This document shows, in pieces, positions 55,905 to 64,000 of a DNA stretch of 64,000 nt. The notes beneath the pieces were generated by a model. It was not told the DNA's origin. It worked only from the letters and a program-made list of their open reading frames with translations, and did no database searches. Positions within the stretch are counted from its first letter, which is position 1, and each line of letters begins with the position of its first letter. Source of the stretch: Gemmatimonadota bacterium (GTDB lineage: Bacteria > Gemmatimonadota > Gemmatimonadetes > Palauibacterales > Palauibacteraceae). Both the position numbers and the translations under genes were made by a program. The stretch is from NCBI GenBank assembly GCA_029262175.1, contig JAJCZV010000011.1, positions 26,989 through 90,988 on the forward strand, in the 5' to 3' direction.

Positions 55905-56282
55905 ATGCTGACCTCCCCTCGGTTCCGACGGATGGCGTCGATTGCCATGATGATCGCGGCTGGCATCTCGACTTTCGAACCTCTGCTTGGGTCGATCGGC
56001 GATGTCAGGTCGCGCTTTCCGACGAACATGACAGGTGCGACCGAGGTCACGACCACGACCACGGGCGGTGACGTCTCTCCCGAAGCCAAGCGGTCGGGCA
56101 GCCGACCTCTCGAGCAGGGCATTATGGGCTTCGATCATTGCATGCACACGCATGGCCCGGCCACCGTCGGTTGTGCGCCCTCGTGGGTCATCGTCGGAGC
56201 GCTTATGCTGTCCGCCCGCTCCGCGCCAGCCCTTACGTCCGACCCCCACAACCCTCCGTTCTTCCACCCGCCTCGGGCCTAG
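55905..56282 (+). CDS. Small exported protein with TFEP and DHCxHxHGPA motifs, module 3
   Basis: A 125-residue homologue of the protein at 47905, again of no known family. Landmarks in order: basic-hydrophobic N-terminus (RRMASIAMMIAAGIS), TFEP (23-26), a Thr-rich linker in place of the His-rich one, DHCMHTHGPA (77-86), and PPFFHPPRA at the end. A second Cys follows at 90. The conserved DHC-x-H-x-HGPA core could bind one metal ion through Cys and His. An internal ATG (residue 10) is a possible alternative start. It heads the module 3 efflux operon. Confidence 0.6.
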   Translation: MLTSPRFRRMASIAMMIAAGISTFEPLLGSIGDVRSRFPTNMTGATEVTTTTTGGDVSPEAKRSGSRPLEQGIMGFDHCMHTHGPATVGCAPSWVIVGALMLSARSAPALTSDPHNPPFFHPPRA

Positions 56283-56402
56283 ACCTCTCTTAACTGCTGC
56301 GCCAGAAGACCCGCCGTCAGTATCTCGCGGGTCGCACATCACGCGCTATGCGCCAAGAGAATCCGGTCCGTCCGTACGAGGCACCGGGGAGGAGTCGGTC
56401 AT

Positions 56403-57671
56403 ATGTGGGAGCTATTGGTTGGGATTGTCCTGTCCAGCGCACCGGTCTCTGCGGCTATGCCGCCGGAAGCGGACACGCTGCGGATATCACTTGAAGACGC
56501 GGTTCGTCGAGCGATGATCGTCGCGCCGCGAGTCCAGATCGCCGAGGGCCGGATCCTGGCGGCGCAGGGTGAGCGGGCCGAAGCCGTTTGGCCTTTCCCT
56601 ACGAATCCGACCGTCGAGTACGAGCGGGCCCGCCGGGAGTCGGTGGGCCGCCAAACCCACGACCGTGGGTGGCGTCTCAGTCAACGCATCGAGTTAGCCG
56701 GGCAGTCCTTTCTCCGCAGCGGGGCCGCGGGCCGTCGCGTTCAAGCCGCGGAGGCTCTGGTCTCGGACGCCGAGCGCCTGGCCGCGTTGGACGCGCGACT
56801 GACCTACTTGACGCTGTACTTATCGGAACGGCTCTCCGCACTCACCGACTCGAACGCGGTGTTCGCGGAACGACTGGCGGCCTGGGGAAGCCGACAGCTG
56901 GAGGCGGGTGAGATCAACCTCCTCGAGTACAACGTCACTGCGCTCGAGGCGACGCGTGCGCGAAGCGAAGCGACACGCGCCGAGGCCGATCGTCGGGCGG
57001 CCGCCGCAGATCTCGCGATGATCCTCGCGCTTCCACACGACTCGACCCCGTCAACGGCCGATCTTGAGGCGCTCCCCGATTTGGACTTAACGGTCACCCG
57101 TCTCCTGGGCGTGGCGTCAGAACGGCGCCCCGACGTGCAGGCGGTGGCGCTCGAAGTCGAGGCCGCGGGTCGGGCCGTCACCGCGACCCGGCTGGGGGGT
57201 CTGCCGGACCTGCAGTTGGCGCTGTTCTCGGCACAGGAGGAGGGAACCGACGACCTGTTCGGTTTCTCTGTAGGACTTTCGGTGCCCCTCTTTCAGCGTG
57301 ACCAGGGAAGCGTCGGGCGGGCGCGCGCCGATCGCGAGACCGCCCGGGCCCAGTCCACTTCGACGAATCGGCGGGTGGTCGCCGAGGTCCTGGCGGCGTC
57401 CGCCCTTTACCTCGGTGCGCTCGAGGCGCAGAGCCGGTTCGAGACAGGCCTTCTCCAAGTGGCGAGCGAGAACGTCGTACTGGCTGAGATGGCCTTCGAC
57501 GGTGGCGAACTCAGCATCGCGGAGGTCGTGCTTTTTCGGTCCGCGGCGCTCGGTGCCCAGTTGGAGTACCTGGAGGTCCTTGCCGACGAATACCAGGCCT
57601 GGTTCGAGCTCGCGGCGGCGCTTGCCGCCCGCCCCGATGAACTGTCCGAGCTCCTGAGAGGTACGCCATGA
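56403..57671 (+). CDS. TolC/CzcC-like outer-membrane efflux protein, module 3
   Basis: A 422-residue outer-membrane factor with GGGAGGAG nine bases before the ATG. Signal peptide MWELLVGIVLSSAPVSA. OEP repeats: ISLEDAVRRAMIVAPRVQIAEGRI with NPTVEYERARRES, and LLGVASERRPDVQAVALEVE with FGFSVGLSVPLFQRDQGSVG. It overlaps the adaptor start as ATGA. Outer channel of the module 3 tripartite pump. Confidence 0.87.
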   Translation: MWELLVGIVLSSAPVSAAMPPEADTLRISLEDAVRRAMIVAPRVQIAEGRILAAQGERAEAVWPFPTNPTVEYERARRESVGRQTHDRGWRLSQRIELAGQSFLRSGAAGRRVQAAEALVSDAERLAALDARLTYLTLYLSERLSALTDSNAVFAERLAAWGSRQLEAGEINLLEYNVTALEATRARSEATRAEADRRAAAADLAMILALPHDSTPSTADLEALPDLDLTVTRLLGVASERRPDVQAVALEVEAAGRAVTATRLGGLPDLQLALFSAQEEGTDDLFGFSVGLSVPLFQRDQGSVGRARADRETARAQSTSTNRRVVAEVLAASALYLGALEAQSRFETGLLQVASENVVLAEMAFDGGELSIAEVVLFRSAALGAQLEYLEVLADEYQAWFELAAALAARPDELSELLRGTP

Positions 57672-58900
57672 GGGTCCGTATACGACCCCATGGTGAGTCC
57701 CGAAGCGACCTGGCCCCGCGAACGCCGTCCAAATGGCGCTCGACAGGTCCCGCCGTGATAGGGACGGCGCTGATGCTCGTCGCGACAGGCTGTGGCGGGG
57801 GAGGGGACAGTTCGGAACAAGCTGAAGAGGTCGAGCTCTCGGGCGGGCCCGAGCGGGTCAAGATCAGCGAGGAGGCGCTGAGGGAACTCGAGTTCACCTA
57901 CGCCCGCGTGGCGTACGCCGACCTGACCCCGACGTACGAGGCGCCCGGCGCGCTCATGGCCGACCCGGATCGGTTAGCCCTGATCGGTTCGCGCGTATCG
58001 GGGCGCGTCGTCGAGGTTACGGTCAATGTCGGGGATGAAGTGACCCGAGGCATGGCGCTCGTGGTGATCGAGAGCATCGACATCGGCCGCGCCGTGGCGG
58101 ACTATGCGTCCGCCACGGCCCGCGCCGACGTCGCGCGCCGCGCCGCGGAGCGAACCGAGCGGCTTTTCGAGGAACGCATCGCGTCGGAGCGTCGACTCGA
58201 GGAAGATCGAGGGGAGCACCAAGCGACGGAAGCAGATCTGCGGGCGGCGGAGGCACGACTTCGCTCATTCGGCGTGCCGATACCACCGCCACCCGAATCG
58301 GAGCTCGGGCGCGTGACGTTGACGAGCCCCATCCGAGGCGCCGTGGTGGAGCGCACAGCGAACGTCGGCCAATGGGTCGAACCGGTGGCCGAGTTGCTCG
58401 AGGTGGTGGACGTCGATGAACTCTGGTTGACGGCCGCGATCTACGAGCGGGAGATCCGACACATAGTCGAGGGACAGCCGGTGCTCGTCGACGTGCGGGC
58501 CTATCCTGGCGAGGTGTTCGAGGGCGTCGTGGACGTCGTCGAGGCTACGCTGGATGAGCGTTCGCGCAGCGTCGGCGTCCGCGTCGTACTCCAGAACGCG
58601 GATCGACGACTGAAGCCGGGCATGTTCGCCGCGGCTCGCATCTTCGGGGCACAAGAACACACGGGCGAGGTCGTAGCGATCCCGTTGGGGGCGGTCCAGG
58701 ACGTCGACGGACACACATCGGTGTTCGTTCGAGAGGCAGAAGGTGACTTCGTGCTCCGGCGGCTCCACCTCGGCGAGCGTACGACCGATCAAGTTTACGT
58801 TCTGGGCGGTGTCGAGCCTGGGGAGCAGATCGTGGTCGATGGGAGTGCCATCCTCAAGGGGCACCTCCTTCGATCCTCCCTGGGCGAGGAGGAAGGCTGA
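57668..58900 (+). CDS. RND efflux periplasmic adaptor (CzcB-like), module 3
   Basis: A 410-residue lipoprotein with lipobox VATGC (Cys42). LTPTYEAPGALMADPDRLALIGSRVSGRVVEV opens the adaptor core; a helical hairpin follows (about 130-195), then TSPIRGAVVERTANVGQWVEP and a C-terminal domain with LGAVQDVDGHTSVFVRE. It has neither the His-rich tail nor the extra domain seen in the other two adaptors. Its stop overlaps the pump start (TGATG). Confidence 0.9.
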   Translation: MRVRIRPHGESRSDLAPRTPSKWRSTGPAVIGTALMLVATGCGGGGDSSEQAEEVELSGGPERVKISEEALRELEFTYARVAYADLTPTYEAPGALMADPDRLALIGSRVSGRVVEVTVNVGDEVTRGMALVVIESIDIGRAVADYASATARADVARRAAERTERLFEERIASERRLEEDRGEHQATEADLRAAEARLRSFGVPIPPPPESELGRVTLTSPIRGAVVERTANVGQWVEPVAELLEVVDVDELWLTAAIYEREIRHIVEGQPVLVDVRAYPGEVFEGVVDVVEATLDERSRSVGVRVVLQNADRRLKPGMFAAARIFGAQEHTGEVVAIPLGAVQDVDGHTSVFVREAEGDFVLRRLHLGERTTDQVYVLGGVEPGEQIVVDGSAILKGHLLRSSLGEEEG

Positions 58901-61900
58901 TGGCGGCTCGTCTTGTCGATTGGTCGCTGCGCAACCGCTTCCTGGTGCTCGTACTCGGCTTCCTGCTGATCGTCGTCGGTCTCTCCGCTCTGCGGCGTCT
59001 CCCGATCGACGCGGTTCCGGACGTGACCAATGTGCAGGTGCAGGTACTCACGAAAGCGCCTGCCCTCGCGCCACTGGAAGTCGAGCAGCTCGTCACCTTC
59101 CAGGTCGAAGCAGCGATGTCCGGACTCCCGGGAATCGAGGAGATCCGGTCGGTATCCAAGTTCGGGCTGTCCGCCGTGACCGTCGTGTTCGTGGAGGGGA
59201 CCGATATCTATCGGGCTCGCCAACTCGTCCAGGAGCGTCTCCCCGAGGTCCTGGAGTCGATTCCCGAGGGGTACGGAACCCCCGAGATGGGTCCGATCGC
59301 CACAGGACTCGGCGAGATCTATCAGTTCGAGGTGCGGGGGGAGCCCGCGTGCGGACGGGGGCAAGATACGGAAGCGTGCTACTCGCCGATGGAGCTTCGT
59401 ACGTTGTTGGACTGGTTTATCGCCTTTCAGCTCAAAAGCGTCCCCGGCGTAGTGGAGGTAAACACGTTCGGCGGAGAATTGAAGACCTACGAGGTCCAGC
59501 CCGACCCGAACGCACTGCGCAGTCACCGGCTCCCGTTGTCGGATCTGTACGACGCATTGGAGCGAAACAACCGGAACGTCGGCGGCGCCTACCTGGTGCG
59601 GAACCAGGAGCAAGTCGTGATTCGGGGGCAGGGACTGGTGTCGAGCCTCGCCGACATCGGTGCGATCGTGCTCCGGACGAACGATTCAGGGGTGCCGCTC
59701 TACGTTCGTGACATCGCCGACGTGACGTACGCCCCTTTCGTCCGACAAGGCGTCGTGACGCGGGACGGTCGCGGCGAGGCGGTCGTCGGCATCGTGATGA
59801 TGCTGCTCGGCGAGAACTCCAGAGAGGTGGCCGCGGGTGTGAACCGAAAGATCGATGACATCCGCGGGAGCCTCCCGCCAGGGGTCGAGATCGATGCGTT
59901 CTACGATCGAACCGAGCTGGTTCGCAGCACCGTCCACACAGTGCAGAAGAACTTGATCGAGGGCGGCCTCCTGGTCGTGGCAGTGCTGTTCTTGATGCTG
60001 GGGAGCTTGCCGGGCGGTCTCATTGTGGCGTGCGCCATCCCGCTTTCGATGCTGTTCGCGTTCATCGGCATGGTCAGAACCGGCATCTCGGGCAACCTCA
60101 TGAGTCTCGGCGCCATCGATTTCGGACTCATCGTAGATGGCTCGGTGGTCATGGTCGAGAACGCGTTTCGCGTGATGTCCGAGGCGAAAGATAACCGCCT
60201 TGGCGTGTCGGAGATGGTGCGCAGCGCGACGACCGACGTGGCGCGCCCCGTCGCGTTCGCGGTCGGGATCATCATGGTCGTGTACTTGCCGATCCTCACG
60301 CTGACCGGCGTGGAGGGGAAGATGTTCAGGCCGATGGCCTTCACGGTCGTATTCGCGCTGGCGGGTTCATTGATCCTCGCCCTGACGCTGGTCCCCGTGC
60401 TCATGTCGCTGTTCGTGCGCCGGGCTCCGAAGCGCCACGAGACGCGACTCGTCGAATGGATGCGACGCGTCTATGAACCGCTGCTTGGTCGAGCGATGCG
60501 GAGCCGACGAGCCCTGGTGGCGGCGGCCGCGGTGCTCTTCGCGGTCGGAGCGGGGCTGGCCTCGTTCATGGGCGCCGAGTTCATTCCGAAGCTCGACGAG
60601 GGCTCGATCGCCCTCCAGGTATGGCGACTGCCTTCGGTCTCCCTCGAGGAGGCCGCCCGTCAGTCGGGGCATCTCGAACGGGTTCTTCTGAGTGAGTTCC
60701 CCGACGAGGTCGAGACGGTCGTGACCAAGACCGGTCGCCCGGAGATCGCGACTGACCCCATGGGCGTGGAGATGAGCGACATCTTCGTCATGCTGAAGCC
60801 TGCGGACCAATGGACCCACCGCAACAAGCAGGCGTTGATCGAAGACATGGAGGAAGTGCTCGAGGAGCGTGTCCCGGGCGTCGCATTCGGCTTCTCGCAG
60901 CCGATCGAGCTGCGTGTGAGCGAGCTGATTGCCGGTGTCCGGTCGGATTTGGCGATCAAGGTGTTTGGCGACGACTTGGGGGAGCTTCGATCCCTCGCCG
61001 ACCAGATCGCTCAGGTGGTCTCGACGGTCGAGGGTGCGACCGACGTAAAGGTGGAGCAGGTGACCGGGCTCCCGGTCCTGACCGTGGACGTAGACCGAGA
61101 GTCGGTCGCCCGGCACGGTCTGAACGCCGACGACGTGCTGGGCGTCGTAGAGGCGCTCGGCGGTCGCCAGGCCGGAGTGGTGCTTGAGGGCGAGCGACGA
61201 TTTCGACTTCAGGTTCGATTCCCCGCCGACACTCGCAACGATTTGAGCGCGATCGAGCGGATCCCGGTCGTGTCCGCGACGGGTACGCTGCTCCCCCTCG
61301 GCGAGCTCGCCACCCTCGCGATCGAGCCGGAGGCGGCCCAGATCAGCCGCGAGTGGATCAAACGCCGCGTCACGGTCGAGGCGAACGTACGAGGCCGTGA
61401 TATCGCATCGGTGGTGGCGGACGCGAGAAGCGCGATCGCGGTTGCGGTCGACCTTCCGCCGGGGTACACGGTTGAATGGGGCGGCCAGTTCGAGAACCTC
61501 CAGCGGGCGTCCGCACGGCTCGCCGTCGTCGTACCACTCGCCCTGCTGCTGATCTTCGTCCTGCTCTACGGGACGTTCAACTCCGTCCGGCCCGCACTGT
61601 TGATCTTCCTCAACGTCCCCTTCGCGGCTGTAGGCGGCGTTTTCGCCCTGGCGGGTCGTGGGATGCCGTTCAGCATCTCGGCAGGGGTGGGCTTCATCGC
61701 GCTCTTCGGCGTTGCGGTCCTCAACGGCGTCGTGCTGATCACCCACGTGCGCAAGCTCGAGCGTGAGAAAGGTCTGTCACCATCGGCCGCAGCCCGCGAG
61801 GGCGCGCTCGTCCGGATGCGCCCGGTACTCATGACGGCACTAGTGGCCTCGCTCGGATTCGTGCCGATGGCGCTGGCGACGGGATCCGGCGCCGAGGTTC

Positions 61901-62034
61901 AGCGTCCGCTCGCTACCGTGGTGATCGGAGGGCTCGTGACAGCGACCCTCCTGACGTTGTTCGTGCTGCCCACGGTCTACGGCTGGTTTTCCACTCCGGT
62001 AATGAAATCAGAAGTCGCGAAGGAGTTGACATGA
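58900..62034 (+). CDS. czcA: CzcA-type heavy-metal RND pump, module 3
   Basis: A 1044-residue RND transporter. The TM4 helix carries DFGLIVDGSVVMVEN (D407, D413, E420), the DFG-x3-DG-x4-VEN signature of CzcA-like pumps for Zn, Co and Cd, which gives the best substrate guess of the three. Also LPIDAVPDVTNVQVQVLTKAP at the N-terminus and FSQPIELRVSELIAGVRSDLAIKVFGDDL in the second porter domain. A Cys-containing insert (near residues 150-165, EPACGRGQDTEACY) is unusual. The stop overlaps the following ATPase start. Confidence 0.94.
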   Translation: MAARLVDWSLRNRFLVLVLGFLLIVVGLSALRRLPIDAVPDVTNVQVQVLTKAPALAPLEVEQLVTFQVEAAMSGLPGIEEIRSVSKFGLSAVTVVFVEGTDIYRARQLVQERLPEVLESIPEGYGTPEMGPIATGLGEIYQFEVRGEPACGRGQDTEACYSPMELRTLLDWFIAFQLKSVPGVVEVNTFGGELKTYEVQPDPNALRSHRLPLSDLYDALERNNRNVGGAYLVRNQEQVVIRGQGLVSSLADIGAIVLRTNDSGVPLYVRDIADVTYAPFVRQGVVTRDGRGEAVVGIVMMLLGENSREVAAGVNRKIDDIRGSLPPGVEIDAFYDRTELVRSTVHTVQKNLIEGGLLVVAVLFLMLGSLPGGLIVACAIPLSMLFAFIGMVRTGISGNLMSLGAIDFGLIVDGSVVMVENAFRVMSEAKDNRLGVSEMVRSATTDVARPVAFAVGIIMVVYLPILTLTGVEGKMFRPMAFTVVFALAGSLILALTLVPVLMSLFVRRAPKRHETRLVEWMRRVYEPLLGRAMRSRRALVAAAAVLFAVGAGLASFMGAEFIPKLDEGSIALQVWRLPSVSLEEAARQSGHLERVLLSEFPDEVETVVTKTGRPEIATDPMGVEMSDIFVMLKPADQWTHRNKQALIEDMEEVLEERVPGVAFGFSQPIELRVSELIAGVRSDLAIKVFGDDLGELRSLADQIAQVVSTVEGATDVKVEQVTGLPVLTVDVDRESVARHGLNADDVLGVVEALGGRQAGVVLEGERRFRLQVRFPADTRNDLSAIERIPVVSATGTLLPLGELATLAIEPEAAQISREWIKRRVTVEANVRGRDIASVVADARSAIAVAVDLPPGYTVEWGGQFENLQRASARLAVVVPLALLLIFVLLYGTFNSVRPALLIFLNVPFAAVGGVFALAGRGMPFSISAGVGFIALFGVAVLNGVVLITHVRKLEREKGLSPSAAAREGALVRMRPVLMTALVASLGFVPMALATGSGAEVQRPLATVVIGGLVTATLLTLFVLPTVYGWFSTPVMKSEVAKELT

Positions 62035-64000
62035 GCGTGTCGGACGTGTCTGTCGCCGCCAAAAGGAAGCGCTCCTCGTCCGGAAGGCCATCACCGTGGA
62101 GGACACCCGAGGCGTTTCGGACCTATGCTTCTGGTGCTCTGTGGGTCTCCGGACTGCTTATGTCCTGGCAGTCGGGATCCCCCGCCGAGCAGGCCGATTG
62201 GCTGCGGATTCGTTTGGACGGCGCTGGGCTCGTCTTCTTGGCCGCCGCCATGGTAGGAGGGTGGAATTTCTTCCCCAAAGGCGTTCGGTCAGCACGCACG
62301 CTGAAGCTGGACATGAACTTCCTGATGACCGTCGCCATCATCGGCGCGGTCATGATCGGAGAGCCGCTCGAGGCGGCCGCGATCGCCTTTCTGTTCTCGT
62401 TCGCCGAGCTGCTAGAGCACAGCGCGGTCGTTCGCGCTCGAAACTCCGTCGACGAGCTGCTTCGCCTTGCGCCCGAGTACGCGACCGTCGTCGATGTCGA
62501 TGGGACTGAGCGAGCTGTCCCCGCCTTGGATCTCGTCTCAGGCCAGCGCGTTCGTGTGCGCCCCGGGGAGAAAGTGCCGATCGACGGAGTCGTGTTGGAG
62601 GGGCAGTCGGGTGTGAACCAGGCAAACGTCACCGGTGAGTCGGTTCCCGTGGCAAAAGCGCCCGGCGATCCCGTCTACGCGAGCACACTGAACACCGACG
62701 GGTTTCTGGAGATCGAGGCGACGACCGACGGGGGCGATACCACGCTCGATCGTATCGCGCGCCTGGTTAAGGAAGCGCAGTCGAAGCGATCGCCAACGGA
62801 GCAGTTCGTCAAGAAGTTCGCCCGCTACTACACGCCAGCGGTGACTGGCCTGGCCTTGCTGGTCATGGTCGTCCCGCCGCTCGTTGGTCTGGGTACCGGA
62901 CTTACGTGGTTCGTTCGGGGCCTCACGCTCCTGGTCATCGCCTGCCCCTGTGCCCTGGTGATCGCCACGCCAGTCACGATCGTGAGCGCCCTCACCTCAG
63001 CGGCCCGACACGGCGTGCTCATCAAAGGAGGGGTATACGTAGAGTCGCTCGGTGAGACCTGCGCCATGGCGTTCGACAAGACGGGGACGCTCACGCTCGG
63101 ACAGCTGGAGGTGACGGACGTCGTTCCGCTCCGCGAGATCACGGCACCCCAGCTCCTCCAGCTCGCGGCCGCTGTCGAGGAGCGGTCGGAACACCCGATC
63201 GCGAAGGCCATCGTCCGACATGCGTCCAGAGAGGGCCAGTTCGCCAAGGGGCTCCTGGACGTGCGCGGATTCAAGGCGCAGGCCGGACGAGGCGTCTCGG
63301 CCGAAGTAGACGGAGCACCGGTCGTCGTCGGAACCACCGACTTGTTCGAACGGACTCGTGCGGACGCTGGCGACGAGCAGCTCGAAGAACGGTTCGAGGC
63401 TCTCGAGCGGGCGGGAAAAACCGTCGTGATCGCATCCCGGGACGGACAAGCGCTCGGACTCATCGCGTTAGCCGACGCGTTGCGGCCGGAAGCGCGCATG
63501 GTGTTGGCCCAGCTTCGTGACGAAGGCGTGCACCACCAGATCCTGCTCACGGGCGATCAGCCCTACGCGGCGAGGGCTGTCGGCGACGCGGTTGGCATGG
63601 ACGAGGTTCATGCCGAGCTCAAGCCCGAGCAAAAGGTCGAAGCGGTGCGAGACATTGTGCGATTGCACAAGAGTGCGGCCATGCTCGGCGACGGTGTAAA
63701 TGACGCGCCGGCTCTGGCGGCCGCGAACGTCGGGATCGCGATGGGCGGCGCCGGCTCGCCGGCTACGATCGAGACGGCCGATATCGTGCTCATGGCGGAC
63801 GATCTCAAGATGCTGCCGTACGCGCGTCGTGTCTCGAAGCTCGCCCGCCGGCTGGTCCGGCTCAATATCGGCCTGGCCCTGGGCCTGAAAGCTCTGCTCG
63901 CGATCGGAGCCGTGGGCGGGTTCGTGAGCCTCATCGTCGCCGTCCTCGTCGGCGACTTGGGCGCGAGCCTGGTGGTTACGCTGAACGCGATGCGTTTGGC
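62031..64000 (+). CDS. P1B-type heavy-metal ATPase (3' truncated by window)
   Basis: The first 656 codons of a metal-exporting P-type ATPase. It starts at an ATG overlapping the czcA stop. There is no N-terminal CxxC metal domain, only a basic start (AAKRKRSS). TGES (201-204) in the actuator domain, CPC (305-307) in the transport helix, DKTGT with phospho-Asp 349, an HP motif (EERSEHPIAKAI) and GDGVNDAP (Asp554) are intact. Near the edge, LKALLAI and LVGDLGASLVVTLNAMRL carry the Lys and Asp expected of Zn/Cd/Pb exporters (P1B-2). With CzcA it would move Zn or Cd first to the periplasm and then out of the cell. Confidence 0.93.
   Translation, partial: MSVSDVSVAAKRKRSSSGRPSPWRTPEAFRTYASGALWVSGLLMSWQSGSPAEQADWLRIRLDGAGLVFLAAAMVGGWNFFPKGVRSARTLKLDMNFLMTVAIIGAVMIGEPLEAAAIAFLFSFAELLEHSAVVRARNSVDELLRLAPEYATVVDVDGTERAVPALDLVSGQRVRVRPGEKVPIDGVVLEGQSGVNQANVTGESVPVAKAPGDPVYASTLNTDGFLEIEATTDGGDTTLDRIARLVKEAQSKRSPTEQFVKKFARYYTPAVTGLALLVMVVPPLVGLGTGLTWFVRGLTLLVIACPCALVIATPVTIVSALTSAARHGVLIKGGVYVESLGETCAMAFDKTGTLTLGQLEVTDVVPLREITAPQLLQLAAAVEERSEHPIAKAIVRHASREGQFAKGLLDVRGFKAQAGRGVSAEVDGAPVVVGTTDLFERTRADAGDEQLEERFEALERAGKTVVIASRDGQALGLIALADALRPEARMVLAQLRDEGVHHQILLTGDQPYAARAVGDAVGMDEVHAELKPEQKVEAVRDIVRLHKSAAMLGDGVNDAPALAAANVGIAMGGAGSPATIETADIVLMADDLKMLPYARRVSKLARRLVRLNIGLALGLKALLAIGAVGGFVSLIVAVLVGDLGASLVVTLNAMRL

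Noticed and set aside
60367..61746. Long minus-strand open frame (459 codons) opposite the CzcA gene
   Set aside because: It runs antisense to a conserved RND pump; its composition is a reflection of the sense codons and it has no start signal.

Overview
The window is GC-rich, densely packed bacterial DNA. Tight same-strand operons, start codons overlapping the previous stop (ATGA or TGATG), GTG and TTG starts and lipobox signal peptides mark a Gram-negative, didermic organism that makes type IV pili. Trigger factor sits next to an exported six-bladed beta-propeller lipoprotein of a kind common in Gemmatimonadota. Gemmatimonadota or a related lineage is therefore my best guess, but no marker gene here settles it.

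1-19.9 kb is a large type IV pilus locus. It runs: the 3' part of pilC; a first cluster of minor prepilins (FimT/GspH-, PilV-, PilW- and PilX-like) with a small membrane protein; an unknown gene; the two-component pair pilS-pilR; the major pilin pilA; a YfhO-like multi-membrane protein; a second set of three prepilins; then the alignment and secretin operon pilMNOPQ. Sites with the GG-N10-GC spacing of sigma-54 promoters lie before the first prepilin operon and before pilA, which fits control by the adjacent sigma-54 activator PilR.

20-31.6 kb is a compressed housekeeping operon: aroC, aroK, topA, xerC, hslV, hslU, argF, gcvT, a MogA/MoaB-type gene and an orphan sigma-54 activator with a degenerate receiver. 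It converges on a minus-strand operon (31.6-35.6 kb) of tig, clpP, clpX and engB, preceded by the beta-propeller lipoprotein and tRNA-Leu(UAG).

From 37.3 kb to the end is an accessory metal-resistance region anchored on tRNA-Leu. A 45-bp direct repeat of the 5' half of the tRNA recurs near 47.3 kb. Each copy is followed by the 3' end of a decayed tyrosine recombinase, and the two recombinases are divergent. This looks like two related elements accreted in tandem at one tRNA. The cargo is three successive heavy-metal RND modules. Each is a small exported histidine-rich leader protein, a TolC-like outer-membrane protein, an adaptor and a CusA/CzcA-type pump. Module 1 carries SnoaL-like, HupE/UreJ-like and membrane-anchor genes. 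Module 2 carries a P-II-like protein and a wrecked P1B ATPase. Module 3 carries an intact P1B ATPase cut by the window edge. The three pumps have three different TM4 signatures, which suggests different ions. Two of the leader proteins share an apparently undescribed layout (TFEP, DHCxHxHGPA, PPF.HPP). All three leader genes have a TATnnT hexamer 5-7 nt before the ATG, as leaderless messages would. No MerR, ArsR or two-component metal regulator was recognised in this region.
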